Positions 1 through 39,479 of a stretch of DNA of 64,000 nt are shown here, piece by piece. The notes under the pieces were generated by a model. The model saw only the letters and a program-made list of their open reading frames with translations, was not told the origin of the DNA and did not search any database. The translations under genes were made by a program, and so were the position numbers. The stretch is from Megaleporinus macrocephalus (lineage: Eukaryota; Chordata; Actinopteri; Characiformes; Anostomidae). The stretch is taken from positions 14,663,962-14,727,961 of the forward strand of contig CM038720.1 in the NCBI GenBank assembly GCA_021613375.1, in the 5' to 3' direction. Positions within the stretch are counted from its first letter, which is position 1; each line of letters starts with the position of its first letter.

Positions 1-307
1 AATAGTTAAGGCATCTACCAGCTAACTATCACCTGACTACAATCAGAAATATGAAACTATATTCCGATAATATTTAGGACTCACTATACTATATTAACTA
101 TATTAAGACTAATTGCATTGTAATTGCATTGTTGCACTGTAACTTGCTCCAAACAAATCTATACATAGTCATGAAGTTTAAAATTTGTATTTGTCTTAAA
201 AATATAGATAGAAATATAGAACAAAACATAGAGCATAAGCCTTTATGATTAGCTTTGAGTGGTGCTATATTTGTTTTTGTTCTCTTGATCAATTAAGAGT
301 ATTACTT

Positions 308-696
308 AGGGGTGTAAGAAAATATTGAAATATCGAATATCAGCATATTATGTTTCGTGATACTGCATCGATTCTCAAACACAATTCTGAACACAGTACC
401 GATGCACAGATTCCTGGCAGACAGTTATTGTGTTGTGTTTAAACATCTGACATCTGACCAGTAGATGGCAGTGTTGTAATCCATTATTAGGTCCAGTCCA
501 ACACAAGGGTGCAATGCTGTTGTAAGCATTGGCAAACCTGTTCATATAGTATTGAGTTTTAATAGTAGGATTTGAAAAAAAAATGCAATATATATCACTC
601 TATTGCAATAACACAGTATGTCATGATATATTGAATAGTGACCTCTGTATCACAATACGTATTGTATCGCTAGGTTCTTGCCAATACATAGCCCTA
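308..696. repeat. Dispersed teleost repeat (ATCG/ATATTG-rich), copy 1
   Basis: AT-rich block with alternating atattg/cgatac motifs and a terminal 'ttgccaatacatagccc'. A second copy lies at 23045-23345, ending 'ttgccaattcacagtcc'; both share 'tgtgtttaaac' and a 'ctgacc..tag' core. Part of the pattern recurs near 34700-34985. It is intronic to pde4d. Probably a degenerate non-autonomous DNA element; class not assigned. Bases 1-307 show nothing beyond intron sequence. Confidence 0.5.
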
Positions 697-709
697 TTGA
701 TACTCATGA

Positions 710-2059
<1,350 letters not shown>

Positions 2060-3295
2060 CAGTGATGCTAAGCACGTCTTGGCGTATATTAATAACAGAC
2101 AGCAAAGATTTAGTTCCAAAGCGCACCTTGCACTCCTCAAACCTCGGCCACTCCCCTCTCCTCGCGTGGAGACGGGCAGACACAGAGACTCTGATAGATT
2201 GTCCTTATTTTGCACTCAGGAATAACATTTAGTCCTTTTTTTCTTTTCTTCACTCCTTCCCCCAATAGTCCTTGGCCCCTTAGCTATATGGGCCCCCTGC
2301 GCATGGTTGAACACTGCTGGAGCTGAAACCACTGTGCTTTTGCCCCATTACCTCCTCCTCTGCGTCAACAGCAAGAGAGATCTGGAAAAGTTCAGGCCAA
2401 GTGGTACGAAGCAAACGGGCAGCGAAACTGCAGTGGGCTGCACCGATCTCCAGCTTGACAGGACTGCGTCAGTCGTGGCCGTCAGGGGGTAATGGGAAAT
2501 CATCGGAATGCATTCTTTGGCTTTCAAAGAGACCCTTTTTTCTACATTTTAAGTCTTCCTGAAAACCTGACTGAAAGAAAACACAGTCTAGTGCTGTCAT
2601 GGCCTCTGATTTTTTTTGTACGGCATATAAAATGTAGATTTTTACATAGATGTTACTTTTCTTACAGAAACACCAACAGCAAAGAAATCTTTTCAAGAAA
2701 TGTTATTGCGAAGAGTAACTTGCAAGTATGCTTTCTTGATGGTCATTCAGTCTTTTTTTTCTTTTTCTTTTTTTTGCGTTTTGCGTGCATTTCACCAACT
2801 CCGGCTAGTTCACAATGTCGTTCAGCACTGCTGTGTCCTTTTTGTTTATCGCACAAGTACTCTCCAGTGAAAAATTGACATTGTCGTTTTTCTGTTGAGA
2901 TGTTTTGTTTTGAAACACGTACCTCCAGTGAGCCTCTTAAATACGAATACAGTCTCGCCTACAGGACGCCTCACAGAGACGCTACCGTTTCTAGATGTTC
3001 GGTGAATGGCAGTGGCTTGAGTAGCACTCTTTATGCACGGCCTCGTTGCTTTGGTTGCTCATCTTTGGAGTTGGCATTGAAATCTCCTTTTTAAACATTT
3101 TAAAGATTTTAAACCCAAAGGTTTTAACCGTTGTATCTGCAGCGTCAGCAGCATGTGGTTAATTCCCTGCATTAAAAAAAAAAATAAGGAAAACCTGGTG
3201 CTTCAGCATCTGCCCATTGGCTTATATTAGTCCTTTTCTATTAAAGGTCAAGAAGTTTGTGTACTTTTACACGTACAAAGAAACATGCTGAAATC

Positions 3296-3835
3296 ATTGA
3301 ATGTGTTTACATGCACTTAAAAAGCCAATCTCACATTTCTGCAGTGGTCAGATTGTTCTAGTGGTCGTATAAACAGCATTCTCCGATTTCTATCAGATTA
3401 AGGCCCAGAAATGTGTTGGGTTTTAGCTCAGTAATCGGGTTTCCTAGAGCATGTATGCTCTTACTTTGACGATTTTCAGCTTTCTCAGTCTGCACATGTG
3501 CAAAACAGACCGCCATACCAAAAACAACCAAGCAGTGTCTAACGCAGCACCCACAAGATGGCAACACTTTGGAGTGAAGCTAAAACCAAATACGTGCTAG
3601 ATGAAAACGAGGATGTAAAAAGTGTTCATCTTCTAGAAGATTTGTGTTCACATTTTTAGGTAAAAAGACAAATGAAAGTTTGAATGTTGGGCTGTGTATA
3701 CGTCACATCTTTTAACGTGCATTTATTGGCTAATTGCAGAAATTACTCGTCCACTCGTGTAGACCCAGAGTTTCCTTATTATCTGATCAATCAAGTGCAG
3801 GTAAATCAGATTAAGTGCATGTAAACGCACTCAAT
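3296..3835. mobile_element. MITE with terminal inverted repeats
   Basis: The left end 'attgaatgtgtttacatgca' (3296-3315) is matched, inverted, by the right end (about 3813-3835), whose reverse complement reads 'attgagtgcgtttacatgca'. About 540 bp with no transposase. No convincing target duplication was seen. Probably a non-autonomous DNA transposon inserted in the pde4d 3' region. Confidence 0.65.
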
Positions 3836-4796
3836 AGTGTGGTAGCCGTGTACTACTGTTGCTGCAGATAGAAATGAGGTTGTAACCCTGTATTCCTTTA
3901 AGGTATCCTCGGTAATTGAACGTTTGTTACATGCTACCAAGCAAAGGCTTTCTGAGATCACTCCATTTTTACATCAGACACCGGTTCCACTCACACTACG
4001 CTATGGTTGAGATGCCAGCAGCCTGTTGTTGGTGTATGTTCTTTACAGTTGAAGTAGTTTTGTATGACGGTCTGTTTTAGGTTACTTTACATTTCAGAGT
4101 TTGGAAGCTACAAGCCTTCAAAGTGAGTGCAGTGCTTCTCCTTGTATGCCTTTTGTTTGTTTCTCTTCAATGGATCTCTTCTAAACGCTGCATATGTACT
4201 TCGGACAGTAATAAATCTCCATAATTTTCTTCACATATACTGTCTAGATTAAAGATCTAGCTCAAACCATGGAACCGTTTCTTAGATCGCAGGTTTACAT
4301 GCTCCAGATATTCCACAATGGAGCATGTTGTGCAATGTCTTTATAGATACAGTTACGTAAACCGCTTAAGAGAATATGATTTTAATACAGCGTTCGTAGT
4401 ACATTTAGAGCCAGTTCTGATAGATGGCTTTTTTAGGGCTAGACATATACAAACATCCAGCTACCGATCTCACTCCTCATGCCAAAACCGCACTCCCTCA
4501 CTGGACTTGCACTATAGGACTCGCAGCACTTAGCCAAGTGGCTTTTCGTTTCAGATTATTTATACATGTATATGGTTTTATTTATTGGTTTGTATGTTTT
4601 ACGTTGCTGTATATATGAAGCGTTACTGTAAAACACAAACTGTAGCATAGGCAGCATGTTACTTGCAAGTTACTTTTTTAAGATAAAGATAAATATGTAC
4701 ATAGAACAAACCTTTTTAAAAGCGTAGGAAATCTGCTTCACAGAAACTTGAATCTGGCTTTTAAAGTTAAGTAATGGTTTTGCTAGACCTTTTTAT

Positions 4797-4833
4797 TACT
4801 ACTACTATTATTATTATTATTATTATTATTATT
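4797..4833. repeat. (ATT)n microsatellite
   Basis: About 12 ATT/TTA units. Confidence 0.9.
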
Positions 4834-5755
4834 TAAGTTTTGTGCCATGTTATTATTTTTTTCTTATTCTTCTTTTTTGTTCCTCACCAAATGACCTTAC
4901 CTGTTCTGCTGTTCTGGATTTTGTTTGTCTCTGTTTACAGATATGTATTTATTATGCTGTACATATTGTAATGTTTGATGTAAATGATAACCAGTTCTTA
5001 CTCTATCATCCCTAATGGCGATGGTGTTGCTGTATTTGGTAAACTCTTGTTGAGAGAATGTTTATTATCAATATAATACAATGTAAAAAAATAGAAAAAA
5101 AGAAAGAAAAAACGGAAAATGGAAAAACAGTCACCTTTGAGCTTGTTTATGGAGAACCAGGGGAAAGCCAAACAATATGAAAAGACACCACTGGTGTTTG
5201 GCCCCAGGGCTGTGCCTTAACTTAAATCAATGTCTTTTTATTTGTCCGTCCGTCTGTCCATCCATGTCCCCTCTCCTTCTTCCTGTATTAGACAGTAGTT
5301 GTGTACACTGGGAAAATTGACCCATTTTGCTGCCTGATTATCAGGACAATAAGTGCTGCATTGTGAAGCTAATGCTTAGAACATACTATATTTCAGTACG
5401 CTGCTGCAGTTTCTGACCGAGAGTGGCACAACAGCAAACTGTCGCTCGGCTACATGGGTTCGATTGCCACACACAGTGCAGCTGAATGCAATAGACCTAC
5501 ACGTACAAGTCTGCGCAGGAGACCGGTTGGCCGATAGGTGCTTGCTGGCTGAATATATTGACTAACTTCTTACGTTCACGCTGTTCCAAACTTTGTTCAG
5601 GTACCGTCTGCTACCTTTGTCTCATCCAGCCTTGTAGATGTGCTTGTGCACTAAACAAAAAAATATATAGACTTAGAGTTTGTATGTTAAGAGAGCCTAT
5701 TTTCTGACACGCATACTGTAGATTTTAGCAGCCCTGGACCAAAGCCAATGGTGGC

Positions 5756-5799
<44 letters not shown>
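5756..5799. repeat. (ATT)n microsatellite
   Basis: About 14 perfect ATT units. Confidence 0.95.
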
Positions 5800-5800
<1 letters not shown>

Positions 5801-6344
5801 TTGTATTTTTTCAGTGTCATTAAAGGGATACATAAACTGATACTTCATGATTTGATTATTAGGTTACATCTTTCAGTGACCTTAAACCTTTTTACACTTC
5901 TTTCACTGGATACTTTCTCGTACAGTCTTTCGACAGTACTGTAGATCCTGCTCCAATCAGTTTAAACGCTATCAAATTTCAAAACACAAAGAAAAAAAAA
6001 CATTTTTATATGCAACAGATAAAATAAAAGCATGGGTTGATTCTGCTTCTGTGTCACATGTGTGCATTTGTAGAAATAAAGATGGCTCTTGTAGATATTT
6101 TACATTTTAGACCCCTGTGGTCTTCCAAAGGTAAGTGTTTACTGGATCGTCACCTGATGACGTAAAAACATTGAACCTCCCTCCGGTGGGAGGCCGCCTC
6201 ACACCCATACTGCCATCTTGTGGTAGCTGAGAAAAACAACCTGCCAACACAAAAGATTCATTTATGCCAGACTCTCCTTATTCCAGCACTCACTTCCTAA
6301 CTGTATCCAGTAAAGCCCCCTTACTGAACTCTAATTCAGTTGAT

Positions 6345-6425
6345 CAGGGGCTTGATTAGCTGGAGTGATTATGGCAAACTGTGGTAGCAGCTAGGCTCTC
6401 CAGGAGCAAGGTTGGAAAACACTGC
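6345..6425. repeat. Fragment of a common fish dispersed repeat
   Basis: The run from 'gatcaggggcttgattagct' to 'ctccaggagcaaggttgg' resembles the widespread teleost 'ttgattag..ctccaggagcaaggttgg' repeat, recalled from general knowledge of fish genomes. A short degenerate copy. Confidence 0.45.
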
Positions 6426-6584
6426 CAGTACAATCACAATACATGGAATAATAACTTCCTAAATATGTAAAGCAATTAATTATTTTATTTTGTTAATTAA
6501 TTAATTAATTATTGTATGAAAGTGGTAAGAACTGTCTATAAAAATATTTTAGGTTAAATTCGTAATATCCTCACAAATTAAGAC

Positions 6585-6647
6585 AAATGGCTAAATTTCC
6601 TTCGGGATCAATAAAGTATCTATCTATCTATCTATCTATCTATCTAA
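6585..6647 (+). repeat. Retroposon 3' tail with (CTAT)n
   Basis: 'aaatttccttcgggatcaat' followed by 'aaagtatc' and about 7 CTAT units. This is the typical 3' end of a fish LINE/SINE-type retroposon with a short tandem tail. The body upstream is not recognisable. Confidence 0.6.
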
Positions 6648-7141
6648 ATTGACCCGAGCAGCTTTGTTTACCCGAGCAGCTTTGTTAGTACTCCCGGTGC
6701 GACTGCGGATACGTTGATACTAATTACAAGCAAAATGACAATAAACATATAAAATGACTAGCATGACATGTTCAGTTAGACAGAGTCACAATATTGGGAA
6801 GAAGAGGAAAACTTGTCTTGAACAACCGAGTTACAAACACAGCACATAAAGATCAGAGTGTTGTGAAGCCGCCTTCCAAAGAAGAGAACCAGCTAAATTT
6901 AAAACATCCACCGAAACCTCCGTGTGTCTGCTCTTACCTTTCTGTGGAGGAGAACCAGCACCAGAGTATCCTTATCCAGAGAAATGTCTTGATTATGAAG
7001 CTCTGAGGAAGCAGACGCGTCAGGTGCTGGTGAGTCTATCAGTTAAGTAACTGTTTTGTGGTCAGTCTCCACCGCGCTAGGCTATCTGGGCTGTAACTAA
7101 CACCCACACAGAGTGGCTCGGGCAGCTGGCTTCACTTGGGT

Positions 7142-7474
7142 TTAACCGGCTTTCAGAAATATAAACTCACCGTCTTTGTGTAGGAGTACACGACCGACCT
7201 TCCCACTATGCAGGTACTGATACGTTTCACTACTTTTATAGTTTTTCATTGACGAACCGTCTACACCTTCCGAGAGTACAAAATAATTAAAAACGTCGCC
7301 GTAGGTAACCTCAGACCACCTTCTCATATAATCCACCCACTGTGTTATTAACCTCGGATGAGACAGTGTTGTCCAATTCAAAATTCTTATTACCTCTCTG
7401 CTCCCCTCCCATGTAATTGTATTGACTTTGGTTAGCTGAGCTGAAGCTCTAACACAAAGGCAGAACAAACACAC
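7142..7474 (-). pseudogene. Fragment resembling the SWIM/YqaJ-type accessory protein of ISL2EU-like transposons
   Basis: A 110-codon minus-strand ORF containing SEVTYGDVFNYFVLSEG, then MKNYKSSETYQYLHSGKVG and LLHKDGEFIFLKAG. The pattern '..YKS..aY.y..sG.V..v........FLKA.V' is what I recall from the N-terminal part of eukaryotic transposon-borne SWIM zinc finger/YqaJ nuclease proteins of the ISL2EU group. It stops right after FLKAG, just where the conserved part should continue, so it reads as a truncated relic. No YqaJ nuclease motif or paired transposase was found nearby. An unrelated lineage-specific exon is possible; identification is by remembered pattern only. Confidence 0.35.
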
Positions 7475-8167
7475 GCTTGAAAGTGAGTGTGGTGAAATAC
7501 GGTGATAGAGACACTAACTTGGATTTAATCACATTAGTGGTTATGGGAATCAGAGGGTTGTGATGTCTAGAACACAAAATATCGTCATTTTATTTACTTA
7601 AAAGTAAATCAGTGAACCTACATCTTATGACTCTTTGTGTAATAGTGATGATATTGACACCCTTCATGTACCTTTGCGCCGTTAAATTAGAACTTTGTAA
7701 GAAGATGCAAGCTGCTGAGCTCAAGAGATGAGAAAACACTGTTGGGGCTAGCTGCTTAGCATGTTAACTTCCGGAGATATCTGCCTAGTATGTAGACGCC
7801 TTTGCCATACTGTTAAAACTTGCTTTACATAGTGTCTAATTTATGTTGGAAAGATTTCAACCTTTTTTAAAAAATATGAATGAAATCATCACTCATTCAG
7901 TGCATGACTTGACTGTGGTGCACAAAAAATAATACTTTCAAAAAGCATCCACAAACTAACATCTGTGTAAAACTCTTTCATTGGCAGTCTTCTGGATCTT
8001 ATATAAAAAGGTAGAAAATTAAAACACTGCGGATAAAGGTTAAGAAAAGGGCTGAGCGACAAAACGATACCATCCCCCATAGAAATATAACAAAGGTGCT
8101 ACAAACGTTCTCACACTTCTGCGCTCTCATTTTCACCTGCAAGAAAAGCGACGCTGCTCCGCTGTCG

Positions 8168-8181
8168 CCACCAGAGGGCGC
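8168..8181 (+). promoter_or_regulatory. CTCF-like motif
   Basis: CCACCAGAGGGCGC matches the vertebrate CTCF core consensus (CCASYAGRKGGCRS), pointing right. It lies in the convergent pde4d/rab3c intergenic space. The flanks 6648-7141 and 7475-9435 hold no gene that I can support. Confidence 0.5.
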
Positions 8182-9050
8182 ACTTCCCGGTGTTTCCGCC
8201 CTGGTTCCAGAGAGCGTGTGGGAGAGACTGAGGACTGAAATGCGGCCAGTTTGGTGGGTTTGATGGGAGCGACCATTAGTCTGTTCTTTTGTGACTGAAA
8301 ACATAAGTAGCATGTAACTGTACTGGCGTAGAACCAACTCACTCTTATTTACTGTTAAATCACATATGCTGCTAAAGTGCTCTGTGTTACAGCACTCACA
8401 TATCAGTATTAGTGCATTTCCAAGTAAAAGAGTGAAAGGAAGATGTGTGTTCATAATAGTCACAATGCTTATTTAAACTAAAGTAAACTGAGGATAAGGT
8501 TGGGAGAGTTGAGGAAAGCAAGGCTAGCTGTTTTTATCAGCAATAAATCCCTGATTCCCATTTAAACACAGTCAAAAAGAGGATGTGTGACTACTAGGAC
8601 AGCAATGAGAATCCAAATGGCGCCCAGCCTGTGTTTGAACACTGACATGCTGTAATGTGGAGGTGGTAGGAGTGGGCATAATCAGTAAATGGCATACTCT
8701 CAAAAACGTGTTAAATGTTGCACTGGTTGGCTGACAAAGAATAGTTTTAAGCCACAATTACCAGTATTGTTCCCTCAAGTTTTATTCAGGATTTAAAAAA
8801 CCTTTAGCCTTTAAACATGACATTTATCTTGGTTATTATCGTATCATATAGCCTTAATGAAGCACACATGTTAAACAGTTGCTTCTGCGTAGACATTATG
8901 GGAATTGTAGTTAAAGGCACAGTTCACAGAGACGTTCAGGAGACAATAAGCGCCACTAATATTCAAAAAGATTGCAAGATTTTGCTCTCTTTTTAGTGTG
9001 TGGATATTTTTTTGTTTTTTTTTAATTTATTAAAATATGCACTATATATA

Positions 9051-9062
9051 TATATATATATA
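9051..9062. repeat. Short (TA)n tract between two ATGCACTATA/AAGTGCACTATA motifs
   Basis: Small AT microsatellite in intergenic DNA. Nothing else is recognisable in 8182-9435. Confidence 0.6.
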
Positions 9063-9439
9063 CTATAAAGTGCACTATAAAATCTGCACTTTACCAGGCT
9101 GAACCAGCTTACACCATTGCATGAACAGCAAGTATGCCATAGTTTTTGTTAAGTAGCTTTTATTAAAGTCTTCAGACGTCTGGTTCCTATTACCACAGCT
9201 GTAAACTATTCAGACTCTGGTCTGTCACACTTAAAAACACAAACCTCTAAATTCGGGAGAAATTTAAAAAAGTTGGTGGAAGTCCCCTTTCGCTACAAGG
9301 AAATTTAAATAGATCTGTAATCATTCAAACTGAGTTTGGTCCATTAAATGAACGTCTTTACAGTAGGGTTAGATTTTACTTGTTATATGCTGCGGAGCAG
9401 ATGAGCTTAATCCACAATCCAACACCTCTTCAAACACGC

Positions 9440-9745
9440 TTGGGTTGTGACAACGTACTGTTTTGGTGCCCACAATGTTGTCACAACGCCGAAATGTAAT
9501 TCCTTATAAAGTTGTGACAACATTACTACTACGTTGTCACAACATTGTCAGATAAAGTTGACAATACGTTGTCCATTTTATTATATCTGCATAGAACTCA
9601 AAGTACTTTGAGTTCTGGTTTACTATACTGTAAACCAGCGGTTTTTAAATAGTGACGCTGTGACAGCCTTGTTCAGGCAAGGCAGAAGCACCACCAACGC
9701 CGTAGCAACACTGTACTAAAGAAGACAACGTTGTGTTTCCTGGGA
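9440..9745. repeat. Dispersed repeat rich in GTTGTCACAAC palindromes, copy 1
   Basis: About 300 bp with repeated 'gttgtgacaac', 'gttgtcacaac' and 'acaacgttg' words. A diverged copy is at about 42612-42683 plus 43672-43950, where it is split by a transposon. This copy keeps the intact target 'tactgttttggtg' (9456-9468), so it shows the unoccupied state. The family is not recognised. Confidence 0.6.
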
Positions 9746-9878
9746 TGATTTAAGTGCACGTATCAATGCTGCAGTTATTATAGAAAGGCCAAGATACAGA
9801 TCTGCGTGTGTAATTACACGCTCAGCTTGTTCGGCAGCGAACTATATGCTTTGTCATGCAAGCGACGACCTGAAATAG

Positions 9879-9892
9879 CCAGCAGGGGGCAG
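9879..9892 (+). promoter_or_regulatory. CTCF-like motif
   Basis: CCAGCAGGGGGCAG is a full match to the CTCF core consensus, in the same orientation as the one at 8168. It may be repeat-derived, since 'agcagggggcagta' is common in vertebrate repeats. Confidence 0.45.
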
Positions 9893-10495
9893 TATTCTCC
9901 CACATGGTCACTAACAGAACACATTTACTAAATGAGTTATACAATGCACACATTTAAAATGCACCAAAAAGGCTGGAGTAATACTAATTAATGTTACTAA
10001 TTAAAGCTTCATTGTCAATACAGTTGGTATGTTTATTGGTATTTTTAATAGTATTTATAACACCTTGGTCATACATTCATCACACACAAACAAAACTAGA
10101 ACTCCTACATACAGACCAACAAAATCAGAATCACTGTGCAATAATATATTATCTCTATTATGTGGATTATAGCTATAGTTCAGGGGTGGGGTCGTATAAC
10201 ATACAACAGAACTGACCATATTCATGTATAGAATTTACTCTTTATGGGCTGTTTCATAGTGAAGGAAGAATACTCTATTTTATAGCACGCTTACATTAAA
10301 ACACACACCATGGTTCCTATTGGTACAAAAACAGTTTTATCATACTAGTTTTGTTTAATCTTTGTAGTGGAAGGTTCATGGGGCTACTGCATGAACACCA
10401 TGGAAGGTCCATGGCTACCATCTATCTTATAATAAAGCAATCTCAGTACAGAAATACACTTTACATGCACTACTTCCTCCAAGAGATTCTCTCTC

Positions 10496-10518
10496 TCTCT
10501 CTCTCACACACACACACC
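10496..10518. repeat. (CT)n(CA)n short microsatellite
   Basis: Compound CT then CA tract. The rest of 9893-12418 is AT-rich intergenic sequence, with no gene or clear repeat that I recognise. Confidence 0.7.
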
Positions 10519-12418
10519 AAACTTTGAGAGAATTTACAAGCAAGAAGCTCATTTTAATCTCATTCATACATACACATGAATACAGCCACACACACAGTTC
10601 TGCACCAAAGTCAGAGACCACCCATCATATTTTACCTCCAGTCAAAGCAATACTACTTATTTGTCAGCAGATATTTCTGAGATAATTAGATTAAATAATC
10701 TACCTGAATGAGAAAATACATGAAAAAACAGAACATTAACTGAACTTTGGAGGTTTGGAAAAATTTCCCTGCATAAACGGAAAGCAAGCCTCATGAACAG
10801 AGCAAGCTGTTGTGAAGGCGGACAACAGTGGACACACTAAACACTGCACATGTTTTCCTGACAATGGGAAAATGACACTAGCCATTTTGACTTGAATCAA
10901 TATGATGGTCTCTGACTTTCACACAGTACTGTACATACTTGCCACACAGTACTTTAGTCTTCTATTTTTAGCACAAAGAAATAACATACCAGTGTGAACA
11001 CAACTGGAGATCATTAAACGTTGGAACAAAATGTGCAAAAACAGCATTGCCCATTTACAGGATACATGTCTACTATTACACACAAATAACTGACTTACAC
11101 CAGCCTCTCATTCACTTACAGCATGATCTGTTTCTCTCACACACCCACACACAGAGTTCATACATACTTATTATACATCTACAGTATATACAAGAGACAG
11201 GGTTTCAAAATATTGCACTTATTGGCCCATTGCAGCCCACATACTGTAGGATGCAGAAATAAAACGATTATATAGATACAGAATTTTTTTTTAAATATAG
11301 ATGCCTCACAATTTCATGCAAGTGTAATGCTAAACATTGTAGTTGCAGAAAACGTAAATTTTTTACACATTTTCTACACACATTACACATCAGTGATGTG
11401 CAGGTATCATTTGGCATTACACACACTGGCCTACTCGCTTCTGACACAATAAATATGACTGGATTTATTTTTGCTTATGTCAAAATGACTAGCTATACTT
11501 TTAGAGGTCTTTTCACATAATACACTCACAATAACCACAGAACATGTGATCAAAACCACATTCAACACCAAATTCTTTTTCAGGGCTACATTTTATCATT
11601 ATAATTAAACTCTAAAAGGGACTCCTATCAGTGCACCATTCAAAAATGTGTTCTATAGTAGTAGCTGGATGGACAAGCTTCACAGAAAGTACAACAGTGT
11701 GATGGAATCAAAATTGTAGGAGACAACTTTCTAAACATGCAAGTTCCAGTGAATGTTTGCTTATACTCACTAATAAAACCCAGTCACGTGTTGCAGTAGT
11801 ATTGCTGTAATTCTCTTATTTCATAGTTAAGATTTGGATTAAAACAAAACGGTTAAATTCTTGAAATGGGTAAAGTAAATGATCCAATCACGATTTTTCT
11901 CTGTGTGATTTTGATTTCAAATGAGTGGGATATTTTTTTAAGAATAAAAGAAATGGCACTCTAGGCAAGGGGTTGGCAACCCAGATGTTTATAAAAAGCC
12001 ATTTCTGCCATTTTAATAAAAAATTACCATTTTACTGGTGTAATGTTTCAATATCTTGGCTGTAAATGTGTCAGTATGTGCGACTGTCCTACTATAGGCT
12101 AAAAAATATAAATGAAAACATAGACCTTACTATGCTCAGCTTTTCCCACATTTCCTGCAGGATACTGTTCTACAAGTGGAATCATTTCTTGTAAAAATGT
12201 TTCTCAACATTTGACTTTTTGGTGATGGTCAGTTTCACCAGAGGGACTGCATATAAATAAGCTAAAATCTTACTGTTTTTCTCCTCTTTGTCATTTCATT
12301 ATTTACTAGTTAGGCGAGATTGTTGTCAGCGTTGCTACGTGAACAGCAATCTTTAGGCTTAAAGGTGGGTGAATTAGCAGCTAAACATTAATTCCAGCTT
12401 CTAATAACACCATTAAAG

Positions 12419-14171
12419 CTTTATTTCACTGCCGAAAAGGATTATTTTAGTCTGCTGTGGAACCACAAGGGTGGTTCTTCAAGAGGTTGGAGGTAAAAAT
12501 GTGTTTTACGTCAGTGGAAAATGTGTTTCTTAATACCTGCAATGTTGAGAAACATTTTTTTTCCTCAAAAAATAAAGCATAAATTCAGTGCAATAGGACA
12601 AATTTCCCAAACACAGAAAGCATGGCAAAGAGGTACAACTAGACTGAGGATAAGCCAAAAGTACAAATGAACAGAGTACCCTGTCACACGCATACAGAAT
12701 AAATATCTTTCAAATTCAGGGTTTTGTTGTGTGTGACAATTCGTTGTTAAGCTGAAGGAGATTTATCTAAGAATTCTGTACAAAAGAACACACTTAAGCA
12801 GGGATGTCAATTGCAGTATAATGACGGGCAATCACAGAACCAAACGGGAACAGGAACTTCAGCTTCCAGACAGGTGCCTAGCAGTGGTGACTCACAATAG
12901 GAAGTGTAAACAAGCTTGTTATTTATAATCCGAAAAGTCATATCAGGTTTTCCCCGTTAAAATATTGATGGACTGACTCACGCTGCAGAAATAGCTGCCT
13001 GGGACCTTTCCTTGAATATTGCGGCATACTCTCTCGCCAGACAGCTCACTCACGCTTTGCTTTCAATAAAAAAAACAGGAAAAATCAAAACATCACAAAA
13101 GCCTCTCTTTGGCTAGGAGGATAGACTAAGATGCCAACTGAGGCGCGAGATGCTGAAAGGCTTTTTCCTCAAAGTACCTTTTTTGCCAGAAGAGATAAAG
13201 AAGCCACAGTGATAAATGCAAAGAAAAAGAACTGGGCACACTGCGTCCAGTAACGTCCACGCATTGTATATAATCAAATATCAAACAAGCCTGACATTTG
13301 AAACTTTTCTTTCTATTTTGAACCCTCTGAGCAGGTTTACATTAAATACATAGATAAATAAATAAAAGTTTTTAATGATTTCTCTGAAAAACTACTATGA
13401 TAATAGTAACATTTGTTAATATAGTACATATGTCCCTTTATGGCTAATTCACTCTTTGAATTCAAACTACTGAGGTATAGACATTTATATATTTAAGATA
13501 CTTCTAAATGACTGGAGGTATGCACACTTCGCCAACCTCCTCACAGACAGATCAGTGTGTTGAAAGACTATTAGAAAAGCAGCTTGAACCATACAAAAAA
13601 TACCATAATTCCAGTTTTAAGAGGAAATTAATTGCTCCTGCTTTAGAAGAGCTACATCTATGTCTTTTCGTGAAGAGCCCTAAGGCAAGCAAACTGACCA
13701 CATGCTCAAATCAACTCTAAATATCTAATACATGCATATGGGTGAGAGTTGAATCAACCATGTAACGGGGCAAGACCACTGTGACTGATTGGCTCGAGAC
13801 AGAAGAAAAAATGAGCATGAAAATAAAAAGAACCAGGCACTGCACATCAGATAGTCAGATATGGGTGTGGTACAGAGGTGCCGAGACAAATATGCAAAAC
13901 ATATGCTGTACAAACAGCCTAATGTTTGCCATCTACAGCAATCAGTTTTTCATATATATACAGCTCACAAAACAAGTTATTTGGCATTTTTTAAGGTTTA
14001 TCTCAAACAAAGAAAATCCAGACAATATTTGTGCTGGGGCGGAGCTTAAGTGGGTCACATGACTCTGGATGTGCCTTCCTTATAAGAACAGATTTGTTTT
14101 TCGGCACTGGTCACCCACAAGTTTAAAGGTTAAATGCCTCAACTTAAAGGAGCTAATTATTCCACAAACAG

Positions 14172-14253
<82 letters not shown>

Positions 14254-14277
14254 AGCTACAATGCACTAGGCAGAACA
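12419..14277 (-). other. Probable rab3c 3' UTR
   Basis: Follows the rab3c stop codon on the minus strand with no coding potential. A minus-strand AATAAA (tttatt on plus, near 12420) is one possible poly-A signal. The UTR could be shorter or longer. It contains the long CA microsatellite right after the stop. Confidence 0.35.
14173..14250. repeat. (CA)n microsatellite
   Basis: About 39 CA units, beginning ~28 bp downstream of the rab3c stop on the minus strand, hence (GT)n in the transcript. Confidence 0.95.
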
Positions 14278-39445
<25,168 letters not shown>

Positions 39446-39479
39446 GCTGCGAACCCAAATTTTTTGGCACTAATAGCTG

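Larger units (their letters stand above)
2060..6085 (+). other. Probable pde4d 3' UTR and downstream flank
   Basis: No coding potential. The sequence is AT-rich, with T-rich tracts and poly-A signal candidates: AATAAA near 4210, and a clearer 'gaaataaag' near 6074 followed by TG-rich sequence. PDE4D is known to have a long 3' UTR, so a transcript end anywhere from ~4.2 to ~6.1 kb is plausible. A MITE (3296-3835) and two TTA microsatellites sit inside. The exact 3' end cannot be fixed from sequence alone. Confidence 0.45.

Noticed and set aside
458..471. CTCF-like word CCAGTAGATGGCAG
   Set aside because: Fits a loose consensus, but sits inside a dispersed repeat whose second copy (23160) has the word altered.
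7999..8463. 154-codon minus-strand ORF
   Set aside because: Mixed composition without motifs; it runs across repeat-like intergenic DNA and a CTCF-like site.
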